Below are positions 9,640 to 19,637 of a DNA stretch of 64,000 bases, piece after piece. Location of the stretch: positions 11,447,420 through 11,511,419 of the forward strand of contig NC_065420.1 in NCBI RefSeq assembly GCF_024362695.1, given 5' to 3'. Each line of letters begins with the position of its first letter. Position 1 is the first letter of the stretch. The notes under the pieces were generated by a model. It was given only the letters and a program-made list of their open reading frames with translations, was not told where the DNA came from and searched no databases. A program made the position numbers and the translations under genes. Origin of the DNA: Pectinophora gossypiella. Lineage: Eukaryota > Arthropoda > Insecta > Lepidoptera > Gelechiidae.

Positions 9640-9860
9640 TTAAAAAGACTTGACCCTTCCAGAGACTTGACTCGACTTAGAGCCACGTATGCTTGTCCTA
9701 ATTCAAACAATTTTGAGCCCAAATATACTACTGCATGGTCGACTGTGCTGCCCTGCATTTTATGGACGGTGGATGCCAATGACAAAATTAAGGGCAACAT
9801 CCTTCTTTCAGCCATTTTGTAATATCGTCCATCTTGGATTTGAAATTTTGACATAATCAC
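9640..9860 (-). pseudogene. Helitron Pif1-type helicase, C-terminal fragment
   Basis: The minus-strand frame reads LPLILSLASTVHKMQGSTVD and then GQAYVALSRVKSLEG, which are helicase motifs V and VI of the Pif1-like domain in Helitron Rep/helicase proteins. The Gln-Gly of motif V and the Arg of motif VI are present. Everything upstream (Rep domain, Walker motifs) is missing. It starts about 40 bp past the mariner stop and points toward it. It is a remnant of an autonomous Helitron. Confidence 0.8.
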
Positions 9861-10847
9861 AGTATTCTACTTGTGTAGCTCTTTCATTTGATACCCATAT
9901 TGAGGGGGTTGTGGAAAAATATGTAATCCCCATTTTGTACCGGCGGCCATCTTAGATTTATAATGTTATTGATTTTATTATATTGTATTGACATCGGAAT
10001 TAAAGGTGTGTACCAAATTTCAGATCAATCTGACAACAGGAAGGTACTTAAATTGCAATTCCTAATTTTGATACAAATAAATACCGTACGGGTTTAGCTA
10101 AATAAAACCGTTTAACCCTTTCACAGACAGAGACCATGGGTCATTGGTGGTTCATAATAGGTAGTATGACACCTTGGAATCGGAACGTCCGTATACGTTC
10201 TGTCCTTGAAAGTGTTAATAAGAAACTTTTACATACAGATAACGGTTTGTACGCTATTACTTATATTTTATGTAACTTTATTTCTGGCACTTCAGTATTT
10301 TAATAGCTATTTTTATAAATCAATTGAAGTAATAAGTAATTTAAGGAGGTATTAAGAATAATTATTTGTCTCTTACGTCTTTTTACCCATGTAAGATATT
10401 ACAAAAACTTACTTTAAAGAATCTTTGGTGAACTGACATAATCAATCGATCACTTTTTAGGCAATTTTCACATAATGAAAGCAGATATGTAAGAGTCGTT
10501 ACAGTAACTTTTACTCCGCTAACATTACAGTATCATTATATTTAAAGAAATATTGTCCTTCTCGTATGCATTGTCGTAAGAGCTGTAAGTAATTTTGCTT
10601 CCAAATAATATTTTAACCAGATGGCGGTTAAGTAAATTTGCTTTACTGTAAACTGAAGTCATTTTTACGTAAGCGCCACTATATCCTAAAATAGCAATCC
10701 AACTGTTATGATATGTATTCCTGGACATAGAAAATTAAAAAACAATGTAACCTTACATTGACATCATCTAAATTGGATAATTGGGTAAAAAGTTATGATA
10801 AAAAAACGAAAAAATGAAACTTTAAACGGCTTTTTCTCGAAATGGCC
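9861..10847. other. Right interior of the inverted-repeat region
   Basis: AT-rich DNA with subterminal motif copies at 10587-10600, 10629-10643 and 10668-10680. No domain-bearing frame was seen. Confidence 0.45.
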
Positions 10848-10958
10848 TTTTGGCGCTTACGTAATTTTGCCTTTCCAGTGACGATAAGATATTTGGAACC
10901 ACTGAGAATCGCTCGGATTATAAAATTAACTCCTCTTTGAAATGAGTACATCGCCGAC

Positions 10959-11380
10959 TTTTTTTTTTTTTTGGTTTGGTTTTCCCCGAAGGGTAAGGCA
11001 AAGGGAACTATGCCCATACAGCCATGTCTTACGTATTTTTTTCTTGATGATTAATGAAATGGTGAAAGGTGATGAATGATGATGATGATGAAACCTAAGC
11101 CCCCACCCTCGGAGTAGACTCCTACTCCGAACCCCAAACGAATTAACTCAAAAGTCCGCATAAACTTTTGAGCTATGAAGCGGCTTCCTAGCACGAAGCG
11201 AAAATAGGCAGATACACTTTGTTTATTGAATACTCCAATATAATAACACTCGCGAATGTCTTCCGACTAACTTAATGCGATCATTAACCACAAAAAAACC
11301 ACTTCGTATTAATTATTTAGATTACTCAATGAAGAAAGCAACTGTCCCGTTCCCGTTTCCCGCTAAAAAGCCCAAAAATT
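10959..11380 (-). mobile_element. Repeat K, poly-A retroposon end
   Basis: It begins with a long T run followed by GGTTTTCCCCGAAGGGTAAG, so the poly-A end is on the minus strand. The same order of blocks occurs at 54735-55078, where about 130 bp present here (11203-11330) are missing. A 76-bp copy with a clear TSD lies at 40381-40456. Confidence 0.65.
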
Positions 11381-11652
11381 ATAGTGCGACAGGGTTTTAC
11401 AGTGGGTACGACATTATATTACTTATTTAAGGCCAGAGACTTGACTCACTTTACAGACATTTTCAAAAATGGCCTCTCATGTCGTATTTGTTTTGGTATA
11501 ACCACGGTACGGTCACGAGCATTAATATTATACACTTTGGTACCATGTCACATTAACTTTTTTGACAAATTGAACTGAAAGTCGCACTAAATGTCAAATA
11601 TGTTAGTGCGACAGAGTACTATAGTGGGTACATTATATTGCTCATGACTGTA
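11381..11652 (-). mobile_element. MITE-142 complete copy plus a fragment
   Basis: The complete copy is 11510-11650 (141 bp) with TA at both edges, starting CGGTCACGAGC. A separate end fragment lies at 11381-11430. Confidence 0.75.
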
Positions 11653-11744
11653 CAACAAAACATTTTTTTTAACAACAAAACAAGGTATGATCAATCCTAT
11701 GAAAAGACGCCATAGCTAGCCGTTTGACGACGTAAGTTTAACAA

Positions 11745-11830
11745 TACAATACAATACTAATATACTTTATTGCACACAACATACAAAACAAATTTACACA
11801 AATGATGATAGATACAGTACGATCTGCCGT
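11745..11830 (-). mobile_element. LINE 3' end scrap
   Basis: TACTTTATTGCACACAACA and nearby AT-rich text resemble the 3' ends at 36843 and 38010. Family unknown. Confidence 0.45.
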
Positions 11831-12440
11831 CACTATTAAATTGAGTGTCACTATTAAATTGGCAACTCCAACATTCCAATGACTTAAATTTTATTATTGT
11901 TCAGCGAATAACTGACTAACGTTCTTAATTACTATCACTTGTCACATATGTATATACAAATCATTAAAACTTTTAGTACTGTATTTTACTAAAAATTCAA
12001 AATTGCCTTGCAAAGTATATTAAAAACGTTACTCGTTTCAGCGAGTCAGCGCGTGTAAGCTTGAAATGTTAGCTGTCACTTTTGAGCACAAGTACCATGT
12101 TTTATTGTACTTATTTACTGTGAATTTGTTTAGGATTCCGTTGGTACTAAAATCCAATTTATTTGTAATTAATGCTTTTTTGTGAGTTCGTTACAATGTT
12201 GACAAAGTATTACGTATTTCAATTAAATCGGTCAGAGTTGCAAAGCTTTCAAATAAATGTTTAGTTCTCTTTGTTAAACAAACAATTAGATGTAGTCTAG
12301 TCTGGTAACTTTGGTATTTATTGAATTGCTGCTTATTGAATTTATTAGTATTTAAGTTGTTATGAGCAAGACTACAGTGATTATAGTGGATGAGACAACT
12401 ATTATAGAGGACACACATCCATTGGAAGCTGAACTATGTA
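11831..12440. other. Unassigned AT-rich DNA
   Basis: No gene or known repeat was recognised, apart from a short tandem TGTCACTATTAAATT duplication near 11830-11860. Confidence 0.4.
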
Positions 12441-12463
12441 CCCACACCTCATCGAGCTCAAGT

Positions 12464-13018
12464 ATTATATTGAACCCCACCAGCGTCTGAGCTAGGTTTA
12501 CCTCAACCCCCCTCGAACATAGTTTAGACTTAAATCATATTAATATGGTGTCAGACGTCACACACACACAGATGCGCGTGTACGATAACGTCAATGTGTG
12601 GTGTCTGTGTAATACGAGGTTGTTTGTATGAAGTGTCCGGGGTGTCTCTGTGGTCTAGTAACAGCCTCTGTGGTCTAGTGGTTAGAGCGTTAGGCTCACG
12701 ATCTGGAGGTCCGGGTTCGATTCCCGATGGGGACATTGTCGAAATCACTTTGTGAGACTGTCCTTTGTTTGGTAAGGACTTTTCAGGCTGGAATCACCTG
12801 ATTGTCCGAAAAAGTAAGATGATTCCGTGCTTCGGAGGGCACGTTAAGCCGTTGGTCCCGGCTATTAGCCGTAAAAACACCTCCACCAACCCGCAGTGGA
12901 GCAGCGTGGTGGAGTATGCTCCATACCCCTTCCCGTTGATTGAGGGGAGGCCTGTGCCCAGCAGTGGGACGTATATAGGCAGTTTATGTTATGTAATGTG
13001 TCCGGGGTGTGCTTATGT
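12464..13018 (+). mobile_element. Element N, interrupted by a SINE-B
   Basis: It carries the N landmarks: GAGCTAGGTTTACCTCA, GTCAGACGTCACACACACA, AACGTCAATGTGTGGTGTCT and GTGTCCGGGGTGT. Similar blocks are at 22635-22845, 56960-57250 and 61919-62130. The class is unknown. No coding was seen. Confidence 0.6.
12633..13010 (+). mobile_element. SINE-B, complete, with 13-bp duplication
   Basis: The TSD GTGTCCGGGGTGT lies at 12633-12645 and 12998-13010, inside element N. The insert opens with a truncated extra copy of the head (CTCTGTGGTCTAGTAACAG), then the tRNA-like head with box A and box B (GGGTTCGATTCCC), the shared core, and the RTE-like tail. Confidence 0.9.
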
Positions 13019-13524
13019 TAACTGATTGACAACTAAGGGCATAGGCCGCGTTATTTTTTTAGTTGATACATATATAATAAATAATAAAATGTATTTATTG
13101 TTCCAAACAACTTAAAAACTAATTGGTACAATTATATGATACTGCTAGAAGATTAACAATTTTAAAGCACTGCTGGCACTTACAATAGGTACAACCTGTG
13201 CTATAAGTACCAGCTGTCTTCCATTGGTACAGTATTATATTCCTGAGTTGTGCGGAGTTCTAATACAATTATTATCTATATATTTTTTTATATAATTTAA
13301 CAATGAAGTGAAAAAAGATAATAAAAATACTACTACATCTTATACATGTAATCTTATTTTTACACTTTTATCTACTCACTTTTTTTTAACTCACTTTTAG
13401 GGTTGATTGGGTTGGTAACCACCTCACAATCCACACGATAGAAGAAGACTTTTATTTTGGTTTTTACGGCATTTAAGAGGTTTCTATTCCAGAATCTTAA
13501 CTGTTGTTTTCGAAAGTTTTACTC
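13019..13524. other. Unassigned AT-rich DNA
   Basis: Mostly A+T with no gene. A short piece near 13400-13450 resembles the SINE-C tail (ACCACCTCACAATCCACACG). Confidence 0.4.
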
Positions 13525-13700
13525 ATCGATTCTGACGATATTATGCCGTTTTGTCGATTGGTGCTAATATCTGAACCCAAGTTAGTCATGTCGTTTTGTC
13601 AAAATACGAACAAATCACGTGCCACGCATGTTACAACAAAACAGAATTTTGACAATATTTATTGACGCGATCGATAATTTTATCCCGTTGCGCACGTGTT
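13525..13700 (-). mobile_element. Element T
   Basis: Blocks such as CATGTCGTTTTGTCAAAATA and the ATCGATAATTTTATC segment recur in the opposite orientation at 63575-63735 and, interrupted, at 45486-45985. A non-autonomous DNA element is likely. Ends are not defined. Confidence 0.55.
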
Positions 13701-13917
13701 ATTCTGAATTATTTAGGTAAACCTTCTTCCATATAAGTTTATACCTCTAGTAGTAAAGCAACAAGATAAAAGGCGTCCCTACGAAAATGGGATTTACTAC
13801 ACGGGGCGTGATTTATTTATTTACTTGCTGATAAATATCGGGCTCTCGCGACAACAAACACTTCAAGACCCTTACTGATCAAAAAAGTAGGTGTCTGAGT
13901 TTATTTTAAAGTATGGA

Positions 13918-14045
13918 ACTGAAAATAGTTAAAAAATACTAAAGTTTTCATGAATTTTCCGACAGGAAATTCCACTGGGTATCAAGCCAGAATCATGGTC
14001 TGAATTATCCCCCTCAGTATTCGTTACGGTGTCATTAACACCCAT
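13918..14045. mobile_element. Foldback F, right half
   Basis: It ends with CCCCCTCAGTATTCGTTACG and GTCATTAACACCCATG, the right terminus of F. The left arm is missing. Confidence 0.7.
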
Positions 14046-14261
14046 GAAGAAATAGTTATTCGATTTGGATATACTTGGTTGAATATAATGAACATAAGGA
14101 GCGGGAAAATAAAACAGCGTCGTTCTTGATCTCCATTTTGTTTTTATTTTTATTTTTTTGATAAAATATGTGGATGTAGCCAGCTAGCTAAATTGTTACA
14201 CACCGTTTTCGCTCGATGGCGCTTGTCTGTGACAACCCAATTGTATTGGTACCGGACGTAC
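14046..14261. other. Unassigned DNA between two F copies
   Basis: No recognised gene. A T-run near 14135-14160 separates it into two parts. Confidence 0.35.
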
Positions 14262-14480
14262 TTGTACAGGGTTAGTGACATCGTAACAAAAACTTTGAAG
14301 GATGATTCAGACCACATATCAATTGGAATTTTCCGCAAACTTCATGTTTTATTTTGTGTTTTTCTTAATTATTTTCGATTCTATACCTTCGCGATGGAAA
14401 ATTCTACTTGATATTAACTCAGAATCATGGAGAAGAATAATGAGCTAAATCATCCCCCTCAGTATTCGTTACGATGTCAC
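14262..14480. mobile_element. Foldback F, near-complete
   Basis: Left arm (GGGTTAGTGACATCGTAAC) and right arm (CAGTATTCGTTACGATGTCA) are inverted copies around an AT-rich centre. The last few bases of the right end are cut off by a LINE tail. Confidence 0.75.
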
Positions 14481-14740
14481 TTATTTATTTATTTATTTTA
14501 TTGTTTATTGAGAAAACCAACAGCTTACAATTAAATTTTAACAGTGGTATGTTGCTTATACATAGGCCAATTATAGGTTTCCCTAGAGTAGTAGTACTTA
14601 ATATTAATAAGAAGAGGGACAGTAGGCCGCAAAATACAAACACCAATCGGGAATTAAAAATAATAAGTTATAAAATAAAAAATGAGATAGAGTTTACAAA
14701 AAGTAATGATAAAAATTCAAGTTAAGCATCATTATTTAGT
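14481..14740 (-). mobile_element. LINE 3' end with (TTTA)n
   Basis: It starts TTATTTATTTATTTTATTG, then about 240 bp of AT-rich text without a domain. Its position at the broken end of F indicates insertion into F. Confidence 0.5.
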
Positions 14741-14842
14741 TCTAGAAGAATTTTATATTTAAATGTTTGTTTCTTGTATAAAAATATGTCGACGTCAGAG
14801 AATTACACCCCGTACAAGTACGTTCGGTAGCCATACAAGTAC

Positions 14843-15575
14843 CCACAGGTATTAGTGACACCGTAACGAATACTGAGGGGGATGATTCAGACCATGATTC
14901 TGACTTAATATCAAGTGGAATATCCTGCCGGAAAATTCTTGAAAACTTTAGTGCTTTTTAATTATTTTCACTTCCATACTTTTGCGGCGAAAAATTTAAT
15001 TTCTAATCAAATAAGAATCATGGATACATACATTTATAGATACATTTTGAAAACCAAAAACATATCATTAAAAATAAGGAAACGGTTTATTAAATCATAT
15101 ATTTGGAGCATTGCACTCTATGGAAGTGAAACGTGGACTATGACACAGAGAGACAGAGAGAGATTGGAAGCGTTTGAGATGTGGTGTTGGCGAAGGATGG
15201 AGGGTATAAGCTGGACTGAAATGGTGTCAAATGAAAAAGTGCTGGAAAGAGTTGAAGAAAAGAGAACCATATTGAAGACTATAGAGAACCGGAGAGGAAA
15301 TATGATTGGCCACCTGATACGACACGATTCATTTATAACAAACATTATAGAAGGAAAAATTGAAGGGAAGAGAGGAAGGGGTAGACCTAGGATAACATTT
15401 ATGAAACAAATAAAAGAGAAGGTGCAGGTCGTGTCGTATCGGGAGGTGAAGGTTTTGGCGGGAAGAAGAGAGGAATGGCGGTTACTCCACCGACAAGAGC
15501 GCAGCTCTTAAATAGAGAGAGAGAAGAATCATGGTCTGAATCATCCCATCGTTACGGTGTCACTAACACCTCGTA
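14843..15575. mobile_element. Foldback F split by LINE-G
   Basis: The left arm and centre are 14843-15023 and the right end resumes at 15524-15575 (CATGGTCTGAATCATCCC, TGTCACTAACACC). Before the insertion it was a normal F copy of about 220 bp. Confidence 0.8.
15013..15534 (+). pseudogene. LINE-G reverse transcriptase C-terminus, 11-bp duplication
   Basis: The TSD AAGAATCATGG lies at 15013-15023 and 15524-15534. The 500-bp insert encodes the end of a non-LTR retrotransposon polyprotein: SIALYGSETWTMTQRDRERL, then FEMWCWRRMEGISW, RRGNMIGHLIRHDSF and IIEGKIEGKRGRGRPR, stopping at 15511 just after RQERSS. A short (AG)n run follows. It is 5'-truncated, without polymerase core motifs. The frame is intact, suggesting a young insertion. 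A related copy on the other strand is at 17978-18176. Confidence 0.85.
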
Positions 15576-15734
15576 TAGATGTTTCATTTATTAAATATTT
15601 TCCTCTGCAGTATCCTATTACAGCAATTAATTTGGTATTTTCGGAAACGGGAGCATTTTTTACTATAAAAAAAGAGTCTTATTACGACGTTATCAAGTGG
15701 TGGCATTTTATATTTTTTAAGATAACGTATAATT

Positions 15735-16000
15735 AATGGAGCAGTGTCTTAGTGAGTCTGTGTCACAGGGACTGTAACCTGGAACCTGACAGAGGGCAGC
15801 AGTAACTGTCAGTACTATTCAGAGGCGGAGGACAGGAGTCCTAGTATGGCTTTGTAATAGCCACTCTGGGCGCCATCCCACTTGCGTCAGACAGAGTACT
15901 GCGTGACGGAAGGCAAGAGGGAAACTACTGCCCTATTTTTCCTAAAAAAGTAGCATGGAAAATGCTGCACGGACAAGAGCGTGGCTCTTGATGATGATGT
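15735..16000 (+). mobile_element. LINE 3' end with GATGATG tail
   Basis: It ends GGACAAGAGCGTGGCTCTTG then ATGATGATG. The block is repeated inverted at 56155-56290. It contains no intact frame and is probably the 3'UTR of a LINE related to LINE-G. Confidence 0.55.
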
Positions 16001-16019
16001 CTTTGTGAGTTAATAAGTT

Positions 16020-16225
16020 ATTGGCCCCGATTCCTGCAGACACCTTCTAATTTTACTTTAAGTTATACCTACCTGTCATTTTCGTATCCGCCGAAAAGGA
16101 AAGGGACGGATGATTCACAGCTCTTAATTTTAGGAAGAATGAGTAAATGAATGAATAACCCGGGCGAATCAAAAAGGTGTGCACACACTGGTATGCAAAC
16201 CGTATGACGAAAAACAGAATAACAG
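16020..16225 (+). mobile_element. Element Q, left part
   Basis: CCCGATTCCTGCAGACACC, AGGAAAGGGACGGATGAT and GAATAACCCGGGCGAAT are the landmarks of Q. The right half is missing. Confidence 0.7.
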
Positions 16226-16747
16226 CCCATCCTAATATTCTGGCCAGGCCGCTCATGGATGAGAACACACAACTAAAACTAAGAAGGAGGCTGCCGCAGG
16301 ATCAAGCCAACTAAGGCCCAAAATAGGAAGCGACTACTGGTTGTTTACCTAAAATGATACCTATACATCACAAGAAGTGCTTATTATACAAAGGTGTTAG
16401 ATTGCGCGCAAAAGGGAAGAAAAAAAAATGTAGTCTAAAACATTCTTAATACCTAAGTTATTATTCATTGATTTATCATGAAGTGCCTAGTAGCAGAAGA
16501 TAGTATAAACAAATAAGTCGTTTCATACAGCACCAGTTAAAATAATATTTTGAACATTACAACATAGAAGAGTAAAAATACTTTTTATTACCTACTTCCA
16601 TTCAATGTTAAATCAATATACCTACTTCCTTACACATGCGAAAATATTTAAAATAGTTCTAATTTATTGCGTTTCACCGTTTCGTAAGTTGGTTAAGTCT
16701 TTGATGACAGTGTTGGAAGCGAAACTGGTGTGTCAGGATCGTAGTGG
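16226..16747. other. Unassigned DNA
   Basis: No gene or named repeat is visible. Confidence 0.4.
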
Positions 16748-17165
16748 GCCTCCGTGGTCCAGTGGTTTGAGCGTTGGGCTCACGATCCGGAGGTCCCGAG
16801 TTCAAATCCCGGTGGGGACATATCACAAAATCACTGTGTGGTTTGGTTAGGACATTACAGGCTGATCACCTGATTGTCCGAAGGTAAGATGATCCGTGCT
16901 TCTGAAGGCACGTTAAGCCGTTGGTCCCGGTTATTACTTACTGATGTAAGTACATAGTCGTTACATGAGTCATATCAGGGGCCTATGGCGGCTCAGTAAT
17001 AACCCTGACACCAGGGTTGATGGTGTTGGTAATCCACCTCACAACCCACACTATAGAAGAGTGGAATTCCGGTGTCTCTGCCTACCCCACTGGGAAGCAG
17101 GCGTGATCTTCAACCTCAACTTTATGGTTTATGGCATCAGGCGGGATCTTATGTATGTGTGTAAG
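16748..17165 (+). mobile_element. SINE-C, complete, with LINE-M-like end
   Basis: The tRNA-like head (box A CCGTGGTCCAGTGGTTTGA, box B GAGTTCAAATCCC) is followed by the shared core (about 16890-16930), the SINE-C body and tail (CACAACCCACACTATAGAAG). After that comes GTCTCTGCCTACCCCACTGG, close to the LINE-M 3' end, and a TATGTATGTGTG run. The extra end is informative about the mobilising LINE. Confidence 0.85.
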
Positions 17166-17192
17166 ACGGTTACTCATATTATTGTATAAATA

Positions 17193-17290
17193 GGCTAGTT
17201 TCCAACTAGTCAAATCAGTTACTTTTTTCTAAACGTCAAAACACGAAATGATTATGGAATTTGTATGAAAATGCAAACTGTGACGTCATT
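17193..17290 (+). repeat. Repeat S
   Basis: It matches the reverse complement of about 47090-47190 (TAGTTTCCAACTA start, GTATGAAAA, CTGTGACGTCA end). The class is unknown. Confidence 0.6.
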
Positions 17291-17323
17291 GGTAAACGTG
17301 ATAGAATGTCGGCCAAGTAATAG

Positions 17324-17587
17324 TAATTAAATACATCATCATCATCAGCCCATTAACGTCCCCACTGCTGGGGCACGGGCCTTCCCTATGGATGGATTGG
17401 GAGATCGGGCCTTAAACCACCACGCGGGCCCAGTGCGGATTGGTGGCTATTAACGACTGCTAATGCAGCCGGGACCAACGGCTTAACGTGCCTTCCGAAG
17501 CACGGAGGAGCTCGAGATGAAAAGTTTTAATTTTTTTGTGGTCACCCATCCTATGACCGGCCTTTGCGAAAGTTAATTAAATACATT
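17324..17587 (-). mobile_element. SINE-A, 5'-truncated, 13-bp duplication
   Basis: The TSD TAATTAAATACAT lies at 17324-17336 and 17575-17587. On the minus strand the copy begins inside the 5S-like block (AACTTTCGCAAAGGCC), keeps GGATGGGTGACC, the core and the RTE-like tail. The tRNA-like part is missing through 5' truncation. Confidence 0.9.
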
Positions 17588-17967
17588 AGTCAGTAATTTA
17601 GGTTTAAGGTGAACTGCCGTTGGTGGGGAGCGGAGAGTTGCCGTTCTGTACGTACCTAGTATTATTCCTTATTCTTTGCCCGAATTCTATTGCATCTGTT
17701 TGATTTTACAGCTCCGTAGCTTTTAATGGATAATCCGACTTACGAAACATTATATTAAGCCGCTGGAGAACTTCCAGCGAATCCAAGTGCTTTTTGTACG
17801 GAATACAATTTATATAATCCCCTTTGCAATAAAATCGATCCAATTAAGTACACAAAATGGATCAAGGTTGACCCAGATTAGCATTTATAGGGGAGTGAAA
17901 AGTTTAGCGGCGTTTAAAGTGAAAGGTTCGTCCTGTGTAAAGGAATATTTTGAACTTATATTCCACC
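17588..17967. other. Unassigned DNA with an element N scrap
   Basis: 17620-17680 resembles N (GGTGGGGAGCGGAGAGTTGC, ATTATTCCTTATTC). The rest shows no gene. Confidence 0.45.
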
Positions 17968-18186
17968 AGTGTACATTCTCTCTCTCTCTCTATTTAAGAG
18001 CTACGCTCTTGTCGGTGGGGTAATCGCCATTCCTGTCTTCTTCCCCCCAAAACCTTCACCTCCCGATACGACACGACCTGCACCTTCTCTTTTATTTGTT
18101 TCATAAATGTTATCCTAGGTCTACCCCTTCCTCTCTTCCCTTCAATTTTTCCTTCTATAATGTTTGTTATAAATGAAGTGTACATT
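17968..18186 (-). pseudogene. LINE-G C-terminal fragment, 10-bp duplication
   Basis: The TSD AGTGTACATT lies at 17968-17977 and 18177-18186. The minus strand encodes the last 60 residues or so of the LINE-G protein (FITNIIEGKIEGKRGRGRPR to RQERSS) and then (AG)n. It is strongly 5'-truncated. Confidence 0.85.
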
Positions 18187-18310
18187 ACAATGCCAGAAAT
18201 TTATATTAGCGTAGGAGTAACCACAACATGTCGCGAAACGACAACCTTTAAGACCAATGCACATAGAGGCGGTATACCGTAAGCGTTGCGGGCTGGGCTG
18301 CTCGCAATGG

Positions 18311-18336
18311 TCATGAAATATCCCGATATTTCATGA
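18311..18336. repeat. 26-bp perfect palindrome
   Basis: TCATGAAATATC is followed by two bases and its exact complement. It lies in unassigned DNA between LINE-G and SINE-D. Whether it binds a protein is unknown. Confidence 0.6.
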
Positions 18337-18357
18337 ATACTGCGCTGTTCCTGGCCC

Positions 18358-18480
18358 CGTGACTGGCGCCGTGGTAGCCCTGTTGGTAGAACTTAGTATT
18401 ATATGATCTGTGGTAGAACGCTTGCCTCTCACTTTGGGGTCGCGGGTTCGAATCCAGCACAGACCTAAACCAGTATTTAT
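18358..18480 (+). mobile_element. SINE-D, head with internal duplication
   Basis: The tRNA-like box A region (TGGTAGCCCTGTTGG) appears, then a partial repeat of it, then box B (GGGTTCGAATCCAGCACAG). Only the head remains. It would fold poorly as a tRNA, so I do not call a tRNA gene. Confidence 0.7.
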
Positions 18481-18545
18481 TCATTACTTAGTACTTATAT
18501 GGACACATTAAATAACTTGGTTAGATACGAAAATCAGGTACTTAA

Positions 18546-18633
18546 TCATCGCCAGCCCATTAACGTCCCCACTGCTGGGGCACGGGCCTTCCCTATGGAT
18601 GGATAGGGAGATCGGGCCTTAAACCATCACGCG
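18546..18633 (-). mobile_element. SINE-A, 3' end only
   Basis: The minus-strand RTE-like tail and lower body (CCTATCCATCCATAGGGAAG) are present. The 5' truncation is at about 18633. Confidence 0.8.
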
Positions 18634-18807
18634 AATATATGGAATATATGGAATTTATTTGCATTTGACGGGTGTTTTATAAGTATTCGGTATTTTTAGA
18701 CATAATATAATTCGTTTGGATCGGTGAAAGGTCTGTTCGCTTTAAGCGGTTTGATATGTACTTAGTTTTAAGAGTATTTTGTTAATATTTCCTTTTATTT
18801 TGGGCAA

Positions 18808-19010
18808 TCTAAATATATAAAAGGAGAAACTGACTGACTGACATATCAACGCACAGCCTAAACGGCTAAACGTAGGCACTTGAAATTTGGAAGGGACGTA
18901 GCTTAGGTACCGTAGAGGTGCACTAAGAAAGGAATTACCGGAATTCCTACGGGAACGGGAATTAGCAGGAAAAATCCTTCCACGCGGACGAAGTCGCGGG
19001 CAAAAGCTAG
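18808..19010 (+). mobile_element. Lep1-like non-autonomous Helitron
   Basis: It starts TCTAAATATATAAAAGGAG, ends with the hairpin GCGGACGAAGTCGC, GGGC and AAAAGCTAG. It sits between A and T without a TSD, as expected for Helitrons (5' TC, 3' CTAG). At 203 bp it has no coding capacity. The end matches the lepidopteran Lep1 family as I know it. Confidence 0.8.
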
Positions 19011-19102
19011 TAAAGTATATTTGTATTTGTAGTGTCACTACGTGCTCGAATCATGCCTTGGGTTCGAAACCATTGAATTCGAATCAAGAAGTTAGACTTC
19101 CA

Positions 19103-19637
19103 GCCTCCTTAGTCTAGTGGTTAGAGCGATAGGCGCACGATCTGGAGGTCCGAGTTCGATTCCCGATGGGGACGTTGTCGAAATCACTTTGTGAGACTGT
19201 CCTTTGTTTGCTAAGATTAAAAAAAAAACAAAATTCAAAAATATTTATTTTTCAAAATTGACTTACAAAGTTAGCGCTTTTTGAACGTCAAAAAATTAAA
19301 TTACAATGTAACTAGCTGTAAAACTACTACCACATCGGAATCTGTAACGCTGAGGGAAAGACGTGGCCAGAAAACCTCCCAGCACTGGGCCCTAGTCCTA
19401 CTGTTTCATGTTTTCCTTTCTTTTCTTTTTTTTAAATCCAGTTTGTATTACATAATAATTTATAGACTTAAATACTTTAAGTAAGGACTTTTCAGGCTTG
19501 AATCACCTGATTGTCCGAAAAAGGAAGATGATTCCGTGTTTCGGAGGGTACGTTACGCCGTTGGTCCCGCTATTCGCCGTAAAACATTTTCACCAAAAGC
19601 GGAGCAGCGTGGTGGAGTATTCTCCAGACCCCCTCTA
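19103..19637 (+). mobile_element. SINE-B interrupted by a LINE 3' end
   Basis: The head and upper body are 19103-19215. The body resumes at 19482 (TAAGGACTTTTCAGGCTTGA) with a mutated core. The insert 19216-19481 begins with an A-run and CAAAATTCAAAAATATTTAT, typical of lepidopteran LINE 3' ends in reverse, although its A-run makes the strand ambiguous. Confidence 0.7.

Larger units (their letters stand above)
6887..10887. mobile_element. Region of about 4 kb bounded by 36-bp inverted repeats
   Basis: 6891-6926 and 10848-10883 are exact inverted copies over 36 bases (start CGTCACTGGAAAGGCAAAAT), each flanked outside by ATAA. Variants of a motif like GTAATTTTGCC/GTAAATTTGAC recur near both ends (about 7015, 7149, 7315, 7358, 10587, 10629, 10852). 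This looks like a decayed DNA transposon with subterminal repeats. No transposase of its own is recognisable. Its interior holds the Helitron, RTE, mariner and helicase remnants listed separately. The superfamily is unknown. Confidence 0.6.

Noticed and set aside
12671..12735. tRNA gene (box A and a perfect GGGTTCGATTCCC box B)
   Set aside because: The same head occurs in several SINE-B and SINE-C copies with body, tail and TSDs, and no acceptor stem closes around it. It is a SINE promoter.
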